A DNA stretch of 64,000 nt, from NCBI GenBank assembly GCA_002049495.1, contig LLYS01000004.1, positions 1-64,000 on the forward strand. Reading direction: 5' to 3'. Source of the DNA: Epsilonproteobacteria bacterium tcs-49 (GTDB lineage Bacteria; Campylobacterota; Campylobacteria; Campylobacterales; Sulfurovaceae). The position numbers and the translations under genes were made by a program. The notes beneath the pieces were generated by a model, which saw nothing but the letters and a program-made list of their open reading frames with translations, made no database searches and had not been told where the DNA came from. Of this stretch, positions 30,804 to 41,612 are shown in pieces (positions within the stretch are counted from its first letter, which is position 1; the number at the start of each line of letters is the position of its first letter).

Positions 30804-31429
30804 ACGTCCTCCTCATTCAAGGGCATAAAACGAGACTTTTCATCATCGTAATACTCGATTTTACCCGATTCTAACGTATAATACCAGCCGTGTATTAACA
30901 GATTATTACTTTCAACGCGCCGCTTCACCTCGGGATAGGTCATCAGATTCTCCAGTTGAAAAAGGATCGACACCTTCTCCGTGGTCTGGGGAGTCCCCCC
31001 GTCGGCGACAAGCGCCACCTCTTTGGCCTTTTGTCCCAATTCGAGCCACTTTTTCGTGTGGATCAACTCGGGTTTATCCTCAAGGTCTTGATAAAGCGCC
31101 GCGCACGCGCCGCAGTGGGAGTGTCCGCAAACAATGATATGCTCCACGTTTAAAACGGAAACGGCGTATTCGATAGCCGAAGCGGTGGAGTGGAAATCGT
31201 TGTCGGGTTTATAGGGGGGAACGAAGTTGCCGATGTTGCGGACGATAAACAGGTCGCCCGGTTTTGCGGCTACGATACTCTCGGGCAAAACCCGCGAATC
31301 GCTACAGCCTATAAAAAGGGCTTTGGGATGCTGCCCCTCTTTGACCAAACGCAGGTATTTTTGCTCATTTTCTTTAAATTTGACGTTTTGAAACTTTTGA
31401 TTGCCCTTGGCAAAATCCAAAATAGACAC
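30794..31429 (-). CDS. beta-carbonic anhydrase
   Basis: IGCSDSRVLPE and CGHSHCGACAAL zinc-ligand motifs. Confidence 0.95.
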   Translation of the reverse strand: MSILDFAKGNQKFQNVKFKENEQKYLRLVKEGQHPKALFIGCSDSRVLPESIVAAKPGDLFIVRNIGNFVPPYKPDNDFHSTASAIEYAVSVLNVEHIIVCGHSHCGACAALYQDLEDKPELIHTKKWLELGQKAKEVALVADGGTPQTTEKVSILFQLENLMTYPEVKRRVESNNLLIHGWYYTLESGKIEYYDDEKSRFMPLNEEDVCK

Positions 31430-31438
31430 GATTGTCCT

Positions 31439-32374
31439 TTACTCGCTGAAAGCTCCTACTTTCGTAAGCTTTTCATAGCGATCTTTGAGCATCTTCTCCA
31501 TGCTCATGGCGTTGCACTCGTCGATGGTTTGGAGAAAATAGGTTTTCAAGGCGTTGGCCGCGCTCTCTTTGTCTCTGTGTGCACCGATCAGCGGTTCATC
31601 GAGAATCTCGTCGACCAAACCGTGCTTTTTGAGCTCCTCGGCCGTGATCTTAAGCGCTCCCGTCGCCTGCTCCACTTTGGATTGGTCGTTCCACAGAATC
31701 GATGCGCACCCTTCCGGGGAGATAACGCTGAAAACGGAGTAGCGCATCATCGCCACCCGATCCGCTACGCCGATGGCCAGGGCGCCGCCGCTGCCCCCTT
31801 CACCGATGACAACGGAGACCATGGGGACTTTCACGTCGGAAAATTCAAACAGGTTTCGCGCGATCGCTTCGCTTTGGCCGCGCTCTTCGGCACCGATACC
31901 GGGATAAGCCCCCGGGGTGTCGATCAGCATCAAAACGGGAAGATTGAACTTTTCCGCAAGTTTCACGACGCGCAGGGCTTTTCTGTAGCCTTCGGGGTTG
32001 GGCATCCCGAAATTCCGCTTGATCTTGTTTTGTACGCCTCGGCCCTTTTGCTCCCCGATAACGACGCACTTTTTATCTCCGATGTAGCCAAGGTAACAGA
32101 TGATGGGAGAATCGTCGCTGAAGGCTCTGTCGCCGTGAATTTCGTAGTAGTCGCGCATGATCAACTTGACGTAATCAAGCGCGTAGGGACGGTCCGGATG
32201 GCGCGCAAGCTGGAGCTTTTGGTAATCGCTCAGCGAACCGTAACTTTTTTTCACTTCCTCTTCAAGTTGCTTGGTCAAACCCGCGATAGAATCTTCATCC
32301 CCCCGCAGCTTTGCCGAATCGATGGACTCCTCAATGGTTTTGATCGATTCCTCAAACGGTAGATAGGTAGCCAA
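31439..32374 (-). CDS. accA: acetyl-CoA carboxylase carboxyltransferase subunit alpha
   Basis: [32 protein letters not shown]. Confidence 0.97.
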   Translation of the reverse strand: MATYLPFEESIKTIEESIDSAKLRGDEDSIAGLTKQLEEEVKKSYGSLSDYQKLQLARHPDRPYALDYVKLIMRDYYEIHGDRAFSDDSPIICYLGYIGDKKCVVIGEQKGRGVQNKIKRNFGMPNPEGYRKALRVVKLAEKFNLPVLMLIDTPGAYPGIGAEERGQSEAIARNLFEFSDVKVPMVSVVIGEGGSGGALAIGVADRVAMMRYSVFSVISPEGCASILWNDQSKVEQATGALKITAEELKKHGLVDEILDEPLIGAHRDKESAANALKTYFLQTIDECNAMSMEKMLKDRYEKLTKVGAFSE

Positions 32375-32376
32375 AA

Positions 32377-33621
32377 TTATCCCTTGTATTTTTTAAAGAT
32401 AAGCGCCCCGTTGGTTCCGCCAAAGCCAAAGGAGTTGCTCATCACCACGTCGAGTTCACACTCTCGAGCACTGTTTGGAACGTAATCGAGATCACAATCC
32501 TCATCGGCGGTGGTGTAGTTGATAGTCGGGGGGATCACTCCCGCATTCAGCGCCATGATGGAAACGACCGACTCGATCGATCCCGCGGCACCGAGGCAGT
32601 GTCCCGTCTGCCCCTTGGTGGAGCTTACCGGAGGGCACCCCTCCTTGCCGCCGAACAGTTCCTTGATCGCGGCGGTTTCATTCTTGTCGTTTGCCGGAGT
32701 GGATGTGCCGTGGGCATTGATATAATCCACGTTTAAACCGTTTTCCTTGGCTTTTGCCATCTCCACCGCCGCCTTCATCGCTCTATAGGGACCGTCGACG
32801 ACCGGAGAGGTGATATGGTTGGCATCGCCGCTTTCACCGAAGCCGATGATCTCCGCATAGATCGTCGCGCCTCTGGCTTTTGCCGATTCAAGATCCTCGA
32901 CCACAAGCGCCCCGGCACCCTCGCCCATAACAAACCCGTTTCTATCCTTGTCGAAAGGCCTTGAAGCGAGTTCGGGCTCCTCGTTTCTCGTTGAAAGCGC
33001 TTTCATGGAAGCAAAGCCGCCGATACCCGCGGCGCAGATCGCCGATTCGGCACCTACGCACAGCATTCTGTCCGCCCCGCCGAGCATGATCGTCTTCACC
33101 GCTTCGGTAATACCGTGCGTACCCGCCGCACATGCGGTTACGGAGGAGAGGTTGGGCCCTTGAAGTTTATGCTCGATGGAGATGAAACCGCCGAGCATAT
33201 TAACAAGTGCGGAGGGGATGAAAAAGGGAGAGATCCGTCTCGGTCCTCTGTTTTCGCAGATGATCGCGTTTTTCTCGATATTGGTCAAACCGCCGATACC
33301 CGACGCCGAGGAGATACCGAAACGGGTGTAATCGATACTCTCGTCTTCGGTTGAGAAGCCCGCATCGTCCATCGCTTCTTTGGCCGCTTTGATTCCCAGC
33401 TGGATAAAGCGGTCGGCTTTTTTCACCTCCTTGGGATTCATAACGGTCGTCGGGTCAAAATCGGTGATCTCGGCAGCGATCTTTACCGAGTGTTTCTCCA
33501 CGTCAAATGATTCAATTCTTTTAATACCACATTCGCCGTCGACTATAGCCTTAAAAGAACTCTCTTTATCCAATCCCAGAGCATTTATCATTCCCAAACC
33601 CGTTACTACGACTCTTCTCAA
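32377..33621 (-). CDS. fabF: beta-ketoacyl-ACP synthase II
   Basis: [32 protein letters not shown]. Confidence 0.97.
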   Translation of the reverse strand: MRRVVVTGLGMINALGLDKESSFKAIVDGECGIKRIESFDVEKHSVKIAAEITDFDPTTVMNPKEVKKADRFIQLGIKAAKEAMDDAGFSTEDESIDYTRFGISSASGIGGLTNIEKNAIICENRGPRRISPFFIPSALVNMLGGFISIEHKLQGPNLSSVTACAAGTHGITEAVKTIMLGGADRMLCVGAESAICAAGIGGFASMKALSTRNEEPELASRPFDKDRNGFVMGEGAGALVVEDLESAKARGATIYAEIIGFGESGDANHITSPVVDGPYRAMKAAVEMAKAKENGLNVDYINAHGTSTPANDKNETAAIKELFGGKEGCPPVSSTKGQTGHCLGAAGSIESVVSIMALNAGVIPPTINYTTADEDCDLDYVPNSARECELDVVMSNSFGFGGTNGALIFKKYKG

Positions 33622-33683
33622 TATCTATCCTTTTTCGTCTCTCAATCTTCTTTTGCCCGATCCGGTCGGCGCAAGATTTTCTC

Positions 33684-33745
33684 CTGCCCACTTGCTTCGG
33701 GCAGAAAAAAGCCTCTGTATGCAGATAAGCGCTGCGGGCTTATCT
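33684..33745 (-). terminator. two tandem hairpins between acpP and fabF (possible partial terminator/attenuator)
   Basis: AGATAAGC/GCTTATCT (33723-33745) over the acpP stop, then CTGCCC/GGGCAG (33684-33704). Confidence 0.5.
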
Positions 33746-33974
33746 ATTTGTTTTCTTCGATGAACTTAACCGCGTCAGCTACCGTTGCGATCTTTTCAGC
33801 TTCCTCATCGGGAATTTCGATGCCGAACTTCTCTTCCAAAGCCATTACCAGCTCAACCACGTCAAGACTGTCCGCCCCGAGATCCTCTACAAACTTTGAT
33901 TCCTCTTTTACTTCGCCTGCGTCTACGCTCAGTTGCTCAACTACTACCTCTTTTACTTCGTCAAGAATTGCCAT
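33744..33974 (-). CDS. acpP: acyl carrier protein
   Basis: [38 protein letters not shown]. Confidence 0.97.
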   Translation of the reverse strand: MAILDEVKEVVVEQLSVDAGEVKEESKFVEDLGADSLDVVELVMALEEKFGIEIPDEEAEKIATVADAVKFIEENK

Positions 33975-34044
33975 TGATTTCTCCTAAAAAAATTTTCTAA
34001 ATTATAACAAAATTTATTTAAACCTAAAAGGATGCGAGGAAGGT

Positions 34045-35628
34045 TTACATCTTTTCCTTCGCTTCGATCCCCAAAAGGTTCAAACCGATTTTGATCGTCG
34101 TAGCTGCCGTTGAAAAAAGCTTCAACAGCGCCTCCTCCTGCTTTGAACCCATCACTTTCGTCTCATTGTAATACTTATGCGTCTGCGCCGCCAATTCGTA
34201 AAGGTAATCGGTTACCTTTTGCAACTGTCTGTGCGCAAAGGCGTCTTTGAGTACTTCGGGCAGCAGCAGCGACATAAAAAGCAGATCCATCGCTTTTTGA
34301 TCCAGCTGCGCAAGATCCGCACTCTCTACTTCCGAAAAGCTTTTTTGCGCCTTTTTGAAAAGCGAATGCACCCGAGCGTGGGCATAATTGATATAATAGA
34401 TAGGGTTGGACGCATCCTGCTTTGCGATGGAATCCACGTCAAACTCCAGATGCGTATCGCATTTTTTGCTCAAAAACATAAAACGCAGCGCATCACTGCC
34501 CACCTCTTCGACCACGTCACTCATTAGGATAAAGTTCCCCGAACGTTTACTCATCTTGTAGGGTTCGCCCCCTTTGAGCAGGGACACCATCTGCGACAGA
34601 ATAATTTCCAACTTCGCGGGATCATGCCCCAGATACTCCACGGCGGCTTTAACCCGGGCAATATAGCCGTGGTGATCCGCTCCCCAGATATTGATGTAGT
34701 GATCATATCCGCGGAGGAATTTTTCATTGTGGTAGACGATATCTCCGGCCAGGTAGGTGGGCCGGTCGTCGTCGCGGACAACGACGCGGTCGAGCTCGTC
34801 GCCCTTGTCGCTGGAGCGCAACCACTTTTTATCCTCTTTTTCGTAAATAGCGTCTTTTTCCACAAGCGTTTGAAACACCGCGTGCCACTTTTTAAAAAGC
34901 TCTTTTTCACTGACGAAGGTATCAAACGCTATGCCGGCGTCGGCAAGGTTTTGCTCGATCAGTTCCAGCATCTTTTCTACGCCCCACTCGCTCAGTTTCG
35001 CCACGTTGCTCATATCTTCGAAAAAGGGAGCATGGTAGTACTCCACCGCCTCCTTTGCCGCCTCCTTGATATACTCGCCGCGGTAGTACTCTTCGGGCCA
35101 GTTGACTTCCCGACCAAGCATCTCCTGGGCGGAGTGAAAGATCGAAAGCCCCAGCAGATAAACCTGGTTACCCGCGTCGTTGACGTAGTACTCTTTGGTT
35201 ACGTCATACCCCAGGTGGCGTCCGATCCGTGCAAAAGCGTCCCCCCAGACCGCGCCTCTTGCGTGTCCGATATGCAGGGGTCCCGTAGGATTTGCGCTGA
35301 CGAATTCCAGCAATACGGATTCCTTGCCGCTCTCTTTTCCAAACGCCTCAGGATTTTGCAAAACCCACGTCGCGTATTCGTTCAAAAAGTTTTTGCTGAG
35401 TTTGAGATTGACATACCCCTTCACCGCTTCGACCTTTTCAAACAGGTCGTGTTTGGCCACATCCTCTGCCAATTCCTGGGCTATAATCATGGGGTTTTTG
35501 CGGAGTTTTTTAGCCATCGCAAAAGCGATCGGTGTAGCGAAGTGCCCAAAGTTTTTATCCTTGGGCTTTTCCAGAACTATCTCTTCATCGATATATTGAC
35601 CTAAGGTTTCCAGAACTCGTTTTTTCAT
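34045..35628 (-). CDS. argS: arginyl-tRNA synthetase
   Basis: FVSANPTGPLHIGHARGAVWGD, MSKRSGN. Confidence 0.97.
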   Translation of the reverse strand: MKKRVLETLGQYIDEEIVLEKPKDKNFGHFATPIAFAMAKKLRKNPMIIAQELAEDVAKHDLFEKVEAVKGYVNLKLSKNFLNEYATWVLQNPEAFGKESGKESVLLEFVSANPTGPLHIGHARGAVWGDAFARIGRHLGYDVTKEYYVNDAGNQVYLLGLSIFHSAQEMLGREVNWPEEYYRGEYIKEAAKEAVEYYHAPFFEDMSNVAKLSEWGVEKMLELIEQNLADAGIAFDTFVSEKELFKKWHAVFQTLVEKDAIYEKEDKKWLRSSDKGDELDRVVVRDDDRPTYLAGDIVYHNEKFLRGYDHYINIWGADHHGYIARVKAAVEYLGHDPAKLEIILSQMVSLLKGGEPYKMSKRSGNFILMSDVVEEVGSDALRFMFLSKKCDTHLEFDVDSIAKQDASNPIYYINYAHARVHSLFKKAQKSFSEVESADLAQLDQKAMDLLFMSLLLPEVLKDAFAHRQLQKVTDYLYELAAQTHKYYNETKVMGSKQEEALLKLFSTAATTIKIGLNLLGIEAKEKM

Positions 35629-35855
35629 TACGTCGTTTGTTTCTCCTCAGGCTTTTGCTCCGTTTGAGATTCACCACTGACTTTTTTTGCTTCCTCCTGC
35701 TTTTGCGCTTCCTCTTCCTCTTCACTCATCGCTTTTTTGAAATCCTTGATTCCCGTACCCAAACCTTTTGCCAATTCAGGTATCTTTTTGGCACCAAACA
35801 GTACCAATACAATTGCTAAAATAATTAACCATTCAGTCATTCCGGGCATACCCAT
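35628..35855 (-). CDS. tatA: Sec-independent translocase TatA/E
   Basis: [37 protein letters not shown]. Confidence 0.95.
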   Translation of the reverse strand: MGMPGMTEWLIILAIVLVLFGAKKIPELAKGLGTGIKDFKKAMSEEEEEAQKQEEAKKVSGESQTEQKPEEKQTT

Positions 35856-35935
35856 TTTACGTCCTTACTATTGATTTAAGGCTCCGCTTGATCCAGCGTC
35901 GCCTTTTAAATTGAAACCTCGATTATAACATATTT

Positions 35936-36541
35936 TTATAGATTATTCCACTGCTTTAAAAAGGCGGAAATTTCATCGTTTGAATACTTCAGCTTCGCCG
36001 CCTGTCCGATGGTAACAAACTGCTCGACCGCTTTGTCCAGATCATCATTAATGATCAAAAAATCATATTCATTCAGCGCTTCGATCTCAAAAATCGCATT
36101 CTCTATACGCTTGCTCACCACCGCGGATGAATCTGTGGAGCGGCTTTGCAGTCGGTCCTTGAGCTCCGCAAGCGTAGGGGGCGTGATAAACACCGAAGTA
36201 GTCAGATCCCCCAGGCGGTTCCGCACGAAACCGTGCCCCTGCACATCGATATCGAAAATCACCAATTTCCCCTGGGCAAGCGCCTCTTTTACCGGCTTGA
36301 TGGAGGTGCCGTAGTAGTTGTCGTGTACCCTGGCGTATTCCAGGAAATTCCCCTCTTTGATATCGTGTTCAAAGCTTTTTTTATCGACAAAGTTGTAATG
36401 CACCCCATCGATCTCCCCCTCCCTTTGGGGACGGGTCGTGGTCGAGATCGAAAAATAGATATCGCCAAGACGGGGTGTCGCCCTTTCGATAATACTGCTT
36501 TTACCCGCGCCGCTGGGTCCTGAGATAACAAGAATCCCCAT
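35936..36541 (-). CDS. gmk: guanylate kinase
   Basis: GILVISGPSGAGKSSI, STTTRPQREGE. Confidence 0.96.
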   Translation of the reverse strand: MGILVISGPSGAGKSSIIERATPRLGDIYFSISTTTRPQREGEIDGVHYNFVDKKSFEHDIKEGNFLEYARVHDNYYGTSIKPVKEALAQGKLVIFDIDVQGHGFVRNRLGDLTTSVFITPPTLAELKDRLQSRSTDSSAVVSKRIENAIFEIEALNEYDFLIINDDLDKAVEQFVTIGQAAKLKYSNDEISAFLKQWNNL

Positions 36542-36544
36542 AGG

Positions 36545-38227
36545 CTACTTCTCTTTGTCGGGATAGCTGATATTGACCGTGACCTGCATACCGTTTAAAA
36601 TCTGTTTGATACTGTCTATTCCGAGTCCTCCGGCAACCTGTCCCAATTGGGAAAGATCGGTGGAACCCGTATCGGCCGCTGCGGACTCCCGTGGGGGCTC
36701 CTCGGAACTTTCCTCCTCGTCGAAGGCGGGTTCCTCATTTTCAAACTCCGTATCGTCATTTTCAAAATCCAGATCATCGCTTTCATCAAGATTCAGATCC
36801 TCTCCCACCGCTTCGCTCAACGCTTCCTCGGTCAAGGATGCGAACTCGTCGTTTTTCACCTGTACGTCGTCACTCATCTTTTCTCCTTCATTTTCTTCTT
36901 TCTCCTGCTGCTCTTCGTCACTGAGCAAACCTTTGACTTCATCGAGTTCCTCATCGTCGATACCGAGGCTTTCCGTCGCTTCAAAATCGGCGTCGGCACT
37001 TTGGCTTTCACTCTCTTCATCGTCTAAAAGATCGCTGTCCAAGTCGCCGAAATCCTCTTCGCTTTCTTCGCTCCGGGCACTCTCCTGCGCCGGCTCGTCC
37101 TCCTCGTCGAAATCAAACGCGTCTTCCTCCGTATCCTCATCGAAATCCGGTTGCTCCTCATCCTCCTGCGATTTTGTTTCAGAGGCATCATCCTCCTCTT
37201 CAAACAGCTCCTGGTCAAGATCCCCGAACTCCTCGTCATCGATATCGTCTTCAACGGCTTGGGTTTGCTCCTGCGGACTCTCTTCCGTCTCCTCCGGTTC
37301 GGTCTGCTCTTCCAAAACCTCCTCGTCAGGTTCGGGTTCCCCCTCTTCAGAGCTTTGCGCGGCCTCTTCCGACTCGGATTCCTCCCCTTCCGGTTCGGGA
37401 TCCTCCGGCTCGGAAAGCTCTTCATCCGGAGCGGTCTCCTCCTCCGCGTCCGCCGATTCTTCCGATTCTTCCGGCTCCTGCGGTTGCTCCTCTTCTTCGC
37501 CGGACTCCTCCGCACTCTTTTCCTGCGGCTCCTCGTCCTCCTCAAGATCAAAAGCGTCCTCATCGTCAAATTCTAACTCATCGTCGTCAAAGTCCAGATC
37601 GCCGAAATCCTCTTCGCTTTGCGCCAACTCTTCCAAATCGGCGTTATCGACGTCATCGCTGTTTTTCCGCGCCTGTTCCTCTTCGCTTTCAGCTTCGGTC
37701 TCCTCTTCCTGTGCCGCCGGCTCGTCGCTTTTCTCCCCGTCTGCCTCAGATTCGGGTTCCTCTTCGGCAAAAGGATCCTCCTCGCTACCGCTTTGGTCGC
37801 CATCTTGCGCATCCAGGTCGTCCAGATCTTCCAACTCATCCGAATCCTCCGCCTCGAGCCCCTCATCAAGGTCCTCCAGGGGAGGCTGTTCATCGTTCTC
37901 TTCGCCTGCGATCTCGGTTTTCAATTCACTCATCAAATCCACCAGCTCCGTAGGGAGAAAGGGCTTTTTCAAATATTTGTCAAATCCCTCTGCGGGTTCG
38001 CTTTTGGCCCCGTGGATAAAGATGGAGTGCTCAAAGGTCACCTTTTGGCGTACCTGCTCATACAACTCTTCGGTATAGATATCCGAATCCATGATCAAGA
38101 CGTCATACCTGCTGTCAGCGATCAGATCGATATTGTCGTATTCAAACAGTTCGGCCGAAGTTTTATCCGCACTCAAAGACGCTAATTTAGAGACCACGTG
38201 GTTATTATTGATGAGAAGAAACTTCAT
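36545..38227 (-). CDS. receiver-like N-terminal domain fused to a long Asp/Glu-rich region and short conserved-looking C-terminus
   Basis: MKFLLINNNHVVSKL...DVLIMDSD...YLKKPFLPTELVDLM resembles REC; central region is dense E/D; ends SIKQILNGMQVTVNISYPDKEK. Confidence 0.75.
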   Translation of the reverse strand: MKFLLINNNHVVSKLASLSADKTSAELFEYDNIDLIADSRYDVLIMDSDIYTEELYEQVRQKVTFEHSIFIHGAKSEPAEGFDKYLKKPFLPTELVDLMSELKTEIAGEENDEQPPLEDLDEGLEAEDSDELEDLDDLDAQDGDQSGSEEDPFAEEEPESEADGEKSDEPAAQEEETEAESEEEQARKNSDDVDNADLEELAQSEEDFGDLDFDDDELEFDDEDAFDLEEDEEPQEKSAEESGEEEEQPQEPEESEESADAEEETAPDEELSEPEDPEPEGEESESEEAAQSSEEGEPEPDEEVLEEQTEPEETEESPQEQTQAVEDDIDDEEFGDLDQELFEEEDDASETKSQEDEEQPDFDEDTEEDAFDFDEEDEPAQESARSEESEEDFGDLDSDLLDDEESESQSADADFEATESLGIDDEELDEVKGLLSDEEQQEKEENEGEKMSDDVQVKNDEFASLTEEALSEAVGEDLNLDESDDLDFENDDTEFENEEPAFDEEESSEEPPRESAAADTGSTDLSQLGQVAGGLGIDSIKQILNGMQVTVNISYPDKEK

Positions 38228-38343
38228 GATTTACTCCATATGCAGGCTAGTTGGCGCCTTTTTGGGTTTTAATACTCTTATTGTATAACGAAAAGAGTTT
38301 GATTTCCTTTAATTTTTTTAAAAGAGGAAAAATGTTTAAGAAA

Positions 38344-38362
38344 CTGCCCCTATGCGGGGCAG
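38344..38362 (-). terminator. intrinsic terminator of htpX
   Basis: CTGCCCC-TATGC-GGGGCAG followed on the minus strand by TTTCTTAAACATTTTT. Confidence 0.7.
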
Positions 38363-38375
38363 CGCGCTCGGGGAG

Positions 38376-39266
38376 CTATTTGCGGAAGTAGTTCGATCCC
38401 GCCGTTTTGGTTGTACGCGTCGCTTTGGCCTGCTCCAAACGGGCGATGCGATCGGCCGTGCTGGGGTGGGTTTGGAACAGAGAGGTAAAGTTTATATTTT
38501 TACCGCTAAAGGGGTTGATGATAAACATATGCGCATTTTCCGGCTGCGCTTGACGCATCATTCCGCCCTTGGCGTAATTTTCCAACTTTTGCAAAGCGCT
38601 TTGCAGCGCTTCCGGACGCCCCGTGATCGCGGCCGCACCGGCATCGGCCATATACTCTCGGCTTCTGCTGACACTCATCTGTATCACCGTGGCCGCAATC
38701 GGCAGGATCAAAGACAGCGCAAGCATCACGATGGGGTTTGGCGCGTTTTCGTCGCGACCTCCGCCAAAGATCGAAGCAAACTGCATAATATTGGCTATCA
38801 GCGCGATCGCTCCGGCGATAGTCGCCGCTACGGTTCCCACCAAGATATCGTAGTGTTTGACGTGGCTGAGTTCGTGGGCGATCACCCCCTCGATCTCCTC
38901 TTCGTCAAGCAGGTTCAAAAGTCCTTCCGTTACCGCAACGGCGGCATTTTCCGGATTTCTCCCCGTTGCGAAAGCGTTGGGAACGCTCTCGGGAATGATA
39001 TAGACTTTGGGCATGGGGATGGCCGCTTTTGCGCTTAACTCCTCCACGATTTTGTAAAGTCCGGGGGCGCTGTTGCGATCCACCTCCACGGCGTTGTAGT
39101 GCTTCAACACCATCTTATCGGAGTAGTAATAGGCGTAAAAGTTCATTCCCCCCGCCATTAAAAGGGCGATCACCATCCCAGTAGTGCCGCCGAAAATGCC
39201 GCCTAGCCACACCAGCAGCACCGAAAGCAGTGTCAGTAAAAAAACCGTTTTTAATCGTTCATTCAT
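38376..39266 (-). CDS. htpX: M48 membrane zinc metalloprotease HtpX
   Basis: [31 protein letters not shown]. Confidence 0.93.
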   Translation of the reverse strand: MNERLKTVFLLTLLSVLLVWLGGIFGGTTGMVIALLMAGGMNFYAYYYSDKMVLKHYNAVEVDRNSAPGLYKIVEELSAKAAIPMPKVYIIPESVPNAFATGRNPENAAVAVTEGLLNLLDEEEIEGVIAHELSHVKHYDILVGTVAATIAGAIALIANIMQFASIFGGGRDENAPNPIVMLALSLILPIAATVIQMSVSRSREYMADAGAAAITGRPEALQSALQKLENYAKGGMMRQAQPENAHMFIINPFSGKNINFTSLFQTHPSTADRIARLEQAKATRTTKTAGSNYFRK

Positions 39267-39329
39267 CGCTATAATCCTTATATTTGTTTTGATATATAGA
39301 TATTATATAGCGCTTTGGTAAATGGTTGG

Positions 39330-39707
39330 TTAATAGCTTTCGAGGATCGCGCCGGGAAAGATGACGCCGTCGATATTACTCTTTGCCAGGGTATCGATCT
39401 GGGCGATATCCTCAATCAAAACAAGCAGTTTCGCATCAAAAAGGTAGTTTTGCGCTATGGGTTGATCCCTATACGGGTCCGTAGTAAGGATATAGGCTGC
39501 CCCCAGGGCGTTTGCCAGGATCAGTTCGTGAACGCTTTTTACGGCGACGCTGTAGCAGACGGCGTTTTGCGCAAGGTAGCGCATCAACTCCCCGTCAAAA
39601 CGCTTCAGATGCACCGTGGCGTTTGCGGGCGTAGCCCCTAACTCCTCCTTTGACTCCACCGCGTAGTGGGGTTTAAAAGGCAGCAGGTCGTATCCGATGA
39701 TCTCCAT
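39330..39707 (-). CDS. conserved-looking hypothetical protein
   Basis: 125 aa ORF 2 bp downstream of the hemJ-like gene. Confidence 0.55.
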   Translation of the reverse strand: MEIIGYDLLPFKPHYAVESKEELGATPANATVHLKRFDGELMRYLAQNAVCYSVAVKSVHELILANALGAAYILTTDPYRDQPIAQNYLFDAKLLVLIEDIAQIDTLAKSNIDGVIFPGAILESY

Positions 39708-39709
39708 GG

Positions 39710-40144
39710 CTAAAAGGGTTTGACGACGACGAAGATAACGATAAAGATCGCTAAAATTGTGGGCACTTCGTTGTAAAAGCGAAAGAATTTCCCGCTTTTT
39801 TCACAACTTCCCTCGGCAAGCTTTTTCCGCAAAACGTTCAAGCTGAAGTGATACGCCAAAAGCAACACGACCACCGTGATCTTTGCGTGCATCCAACCGC
39901 CGCTTTTGAGCAGGTCCAGGTTCATAAACAGCATCACCAATCCGCTGGCGACGGTGGCGATCATCGCGGGGTTGCCGATATAGCGGTAGAGTTTGAACTC
40001 CTGGATCTTAACGACCTCCGCAAACTCCTTTTTTTCCGCGTGTTCGCTGTGGTAGACAAAAAGGCGGGGCAGATAAAACAGCATCGCCATCCAACTTATG
40101 AAACTCAGTACGTGAAATGCCAGTATCCAGCTGTAATACTCCAC
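39710..40144 (-). CDS. hemJ: HemJ-like protoporphyrinogen oxidase (CopD-like membrane protein)
   Basis: HVLSFISWMAMLFYLPRLFVYH, GWMHAKITVV. Confidence 0.88.
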   Translation of the reverse strand: MEYYSWILAFHVLSFISWMAMLFYLPRLFVYHSEHAEKKEFAEVVKIQEFKLYRYIGNPAMIATVASGLVMLFMNLDLLKSGGWMHAKITVVVLLLAYHFSLNVLRKKLAEGSCEKSGKFFRFYNEVPTILAIFIVIFVVVKPF

Positions 40145-40145
40145 T

Positions 40146-41612
40146 CTATCCTCCTATCTCCAGATCGTTTATGCGCGCTTTTTCCGTCAGCATCTCATCA
40201 AGCAGTTCAAATAAAACCGCGCTGGCGTTCTCCATCTTCGTAAAGTTTTCCAAAACCCGGTCGCGCTGCTTGATCACCGTATTTTTCTCGTCGATCAGTT
40301 CCACGTTTTTCATCGCGTTTTCATGGAGCGTCTTATGCGGCGCATCGAGCTTTTTGTACGCGTTTGTATTGCCGAATCGCTCCTTACCGTCGCCGAGGTA
40401 CCACTGGCCGAGACGGCATTTGGTATGGTCTTTGAAATCCATCTTCACCTCTTCGTTAAGCACCGAAGAGTAGGCGTTGGATTTGTAAATGATGTGATCG
40501 ATCTTGACCAGGGTCGTAAAGTTGAAATCCTCGAAGTGTTCGGCGATCTTGGCGCTTTTGTTGGCATCTTCGCTGAACGTTTGCAGGGTTTGCTCAAATT
40601 CGTTGATATCTTTACTCGAATCCTCCGCGATGGTGTTGATCTCTTCGCTGGTCTGGGCGATGGAGTTGGACTCTTGCTGCAGGGTCTGCATCGTAATGGC
40701 GATCTCGCTGGTGGCTTTTTGCGTCCGTTCGGCAAGTTTGCGCACCTCATCGGCCACGACGGCGAAACCTCTGCCGTGCTCGCCCGCACGCGCGGCTTCA
40801 ATGGCGGCGTTGAGGGCAAGCAGGTTGGTTTGATCGGCGATATCCTTGATCAGATTCACCACCGACGTCACCTCCTCCGTTCTTTGGGAGAGGGAGCCGA
40901 TCGCTTCGGTACTGCCCGCGATCAATTCCGCCAACTCGTTGATACGCTGCGCAAGGGATCTGGTTATATCGATACTTTCGTTGGACTTAGAAGCGGTACG
41001 CTCGCTCATCGCCGTAATCTGTTTGATATCTTCCAAACTGCCCATAACCGCCTGCTGCACCTTAGCCAGGTTCCCCTGGATACCGCCGCCGGTTTTTTGG
41101 AACTCGTGGGACATTTGGGATTTGATGCTGGCTTTTTGCCCGGCTATCACCCCTTCGACCCCCTGCGCCACGTAGCTTGCACTGGTATTGAATTTCCCTT
41201 TCATGCCCGCGGGATCGATATTGCGGAACGTGTTGCCGTGGCTGGCTTCATATACGGAAGTTTCCGTATCGCGCATAAACGCCTCGATCTGATCAAGCAG
41301 ATCGTTGATATTCCAAACCGTCGCCCCCAAAGGATCGTTCATGTCGATATTGGTCACCCGCGACTCCAGCTCCCCCTGTGCCGCCTGCGCGGTAACGCTT
41401 TCCAAATCCCGCTGGAGTCTTTGGCTGACCATCACCGTCCCCGATTTGGCCCCGAACATCGCGCCGAATACCGCGCCAAACGCCAAAGCCCCTCCGGTAA
41501 AGAGATCTCCCGAGAAGAACAGCGTATACACCAATGCCGCAGCGATCAGCAACGCGGAAACGAGGATCTGCGTATTAAGCAGATTTTTGTAAGTTGACAA
41601 TAAATTCGTCAT
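40146..41612 (-). CDS. methyl-accepting chemotaxis protein with C-terminal CZB zinc-binding domain
   Basis: Signalling hairpin [42 protein letters not shown] motif [14 protein letters not shown]...[12 protein letters not shown] 41612 after AAAGGGA. Confidence 0.9.
   Translation of the reverse strand: MTNLLSTYKNLLNTQILVSALLIAAALVYTLFFSGDLFTGGALAFGAVFGAMFGAKSGTVMVSQRLQRDLESVTAQAAQGELESRVTNIDMNDPLGATVWNINDLLDQIEAFMRDTETSVYEASHGNTFRNIDPAGMKGKFNTSASYVAQGVEGVIAGQKASIKSQMSHEFQKTGGGIQGNLAKVQQAVMGSLEDIKQITAMSERTASKSNESIDITRSLAQRINELAELIAGSTEAIGSLSQRTEEVTSVVNLIKDIADQTNLLALNAAIEAARAGEHGRGFAVVADEVRKLAERTQKATSEIAITMQTLQQESNSIAQTSEEINTIAEDSSKDINEFEQTLQTFSEDANKSAKIAEHFEDFNFTTLVKIDHIIYKSNAYSSVLNEEVKMDFKDHTKCRLGQWYLGDGKERFGNTNAYKKLDAPHKTLHENAMKNVELIDEKNTVIKQRDRVLENFTKMENASAVLFELLDEMLTEKARINDLEIGG

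Noticed and set aside
36573-38078. 501-aa Ser-rich plus-strand ORF and several Arg/Pro-rich ORFs opposite the acidic gene
   Set aside because: They are antisense images of GAA/GAG/GAT codon repeats in the minus-strand acidic gene; no independent start context or family similarity.
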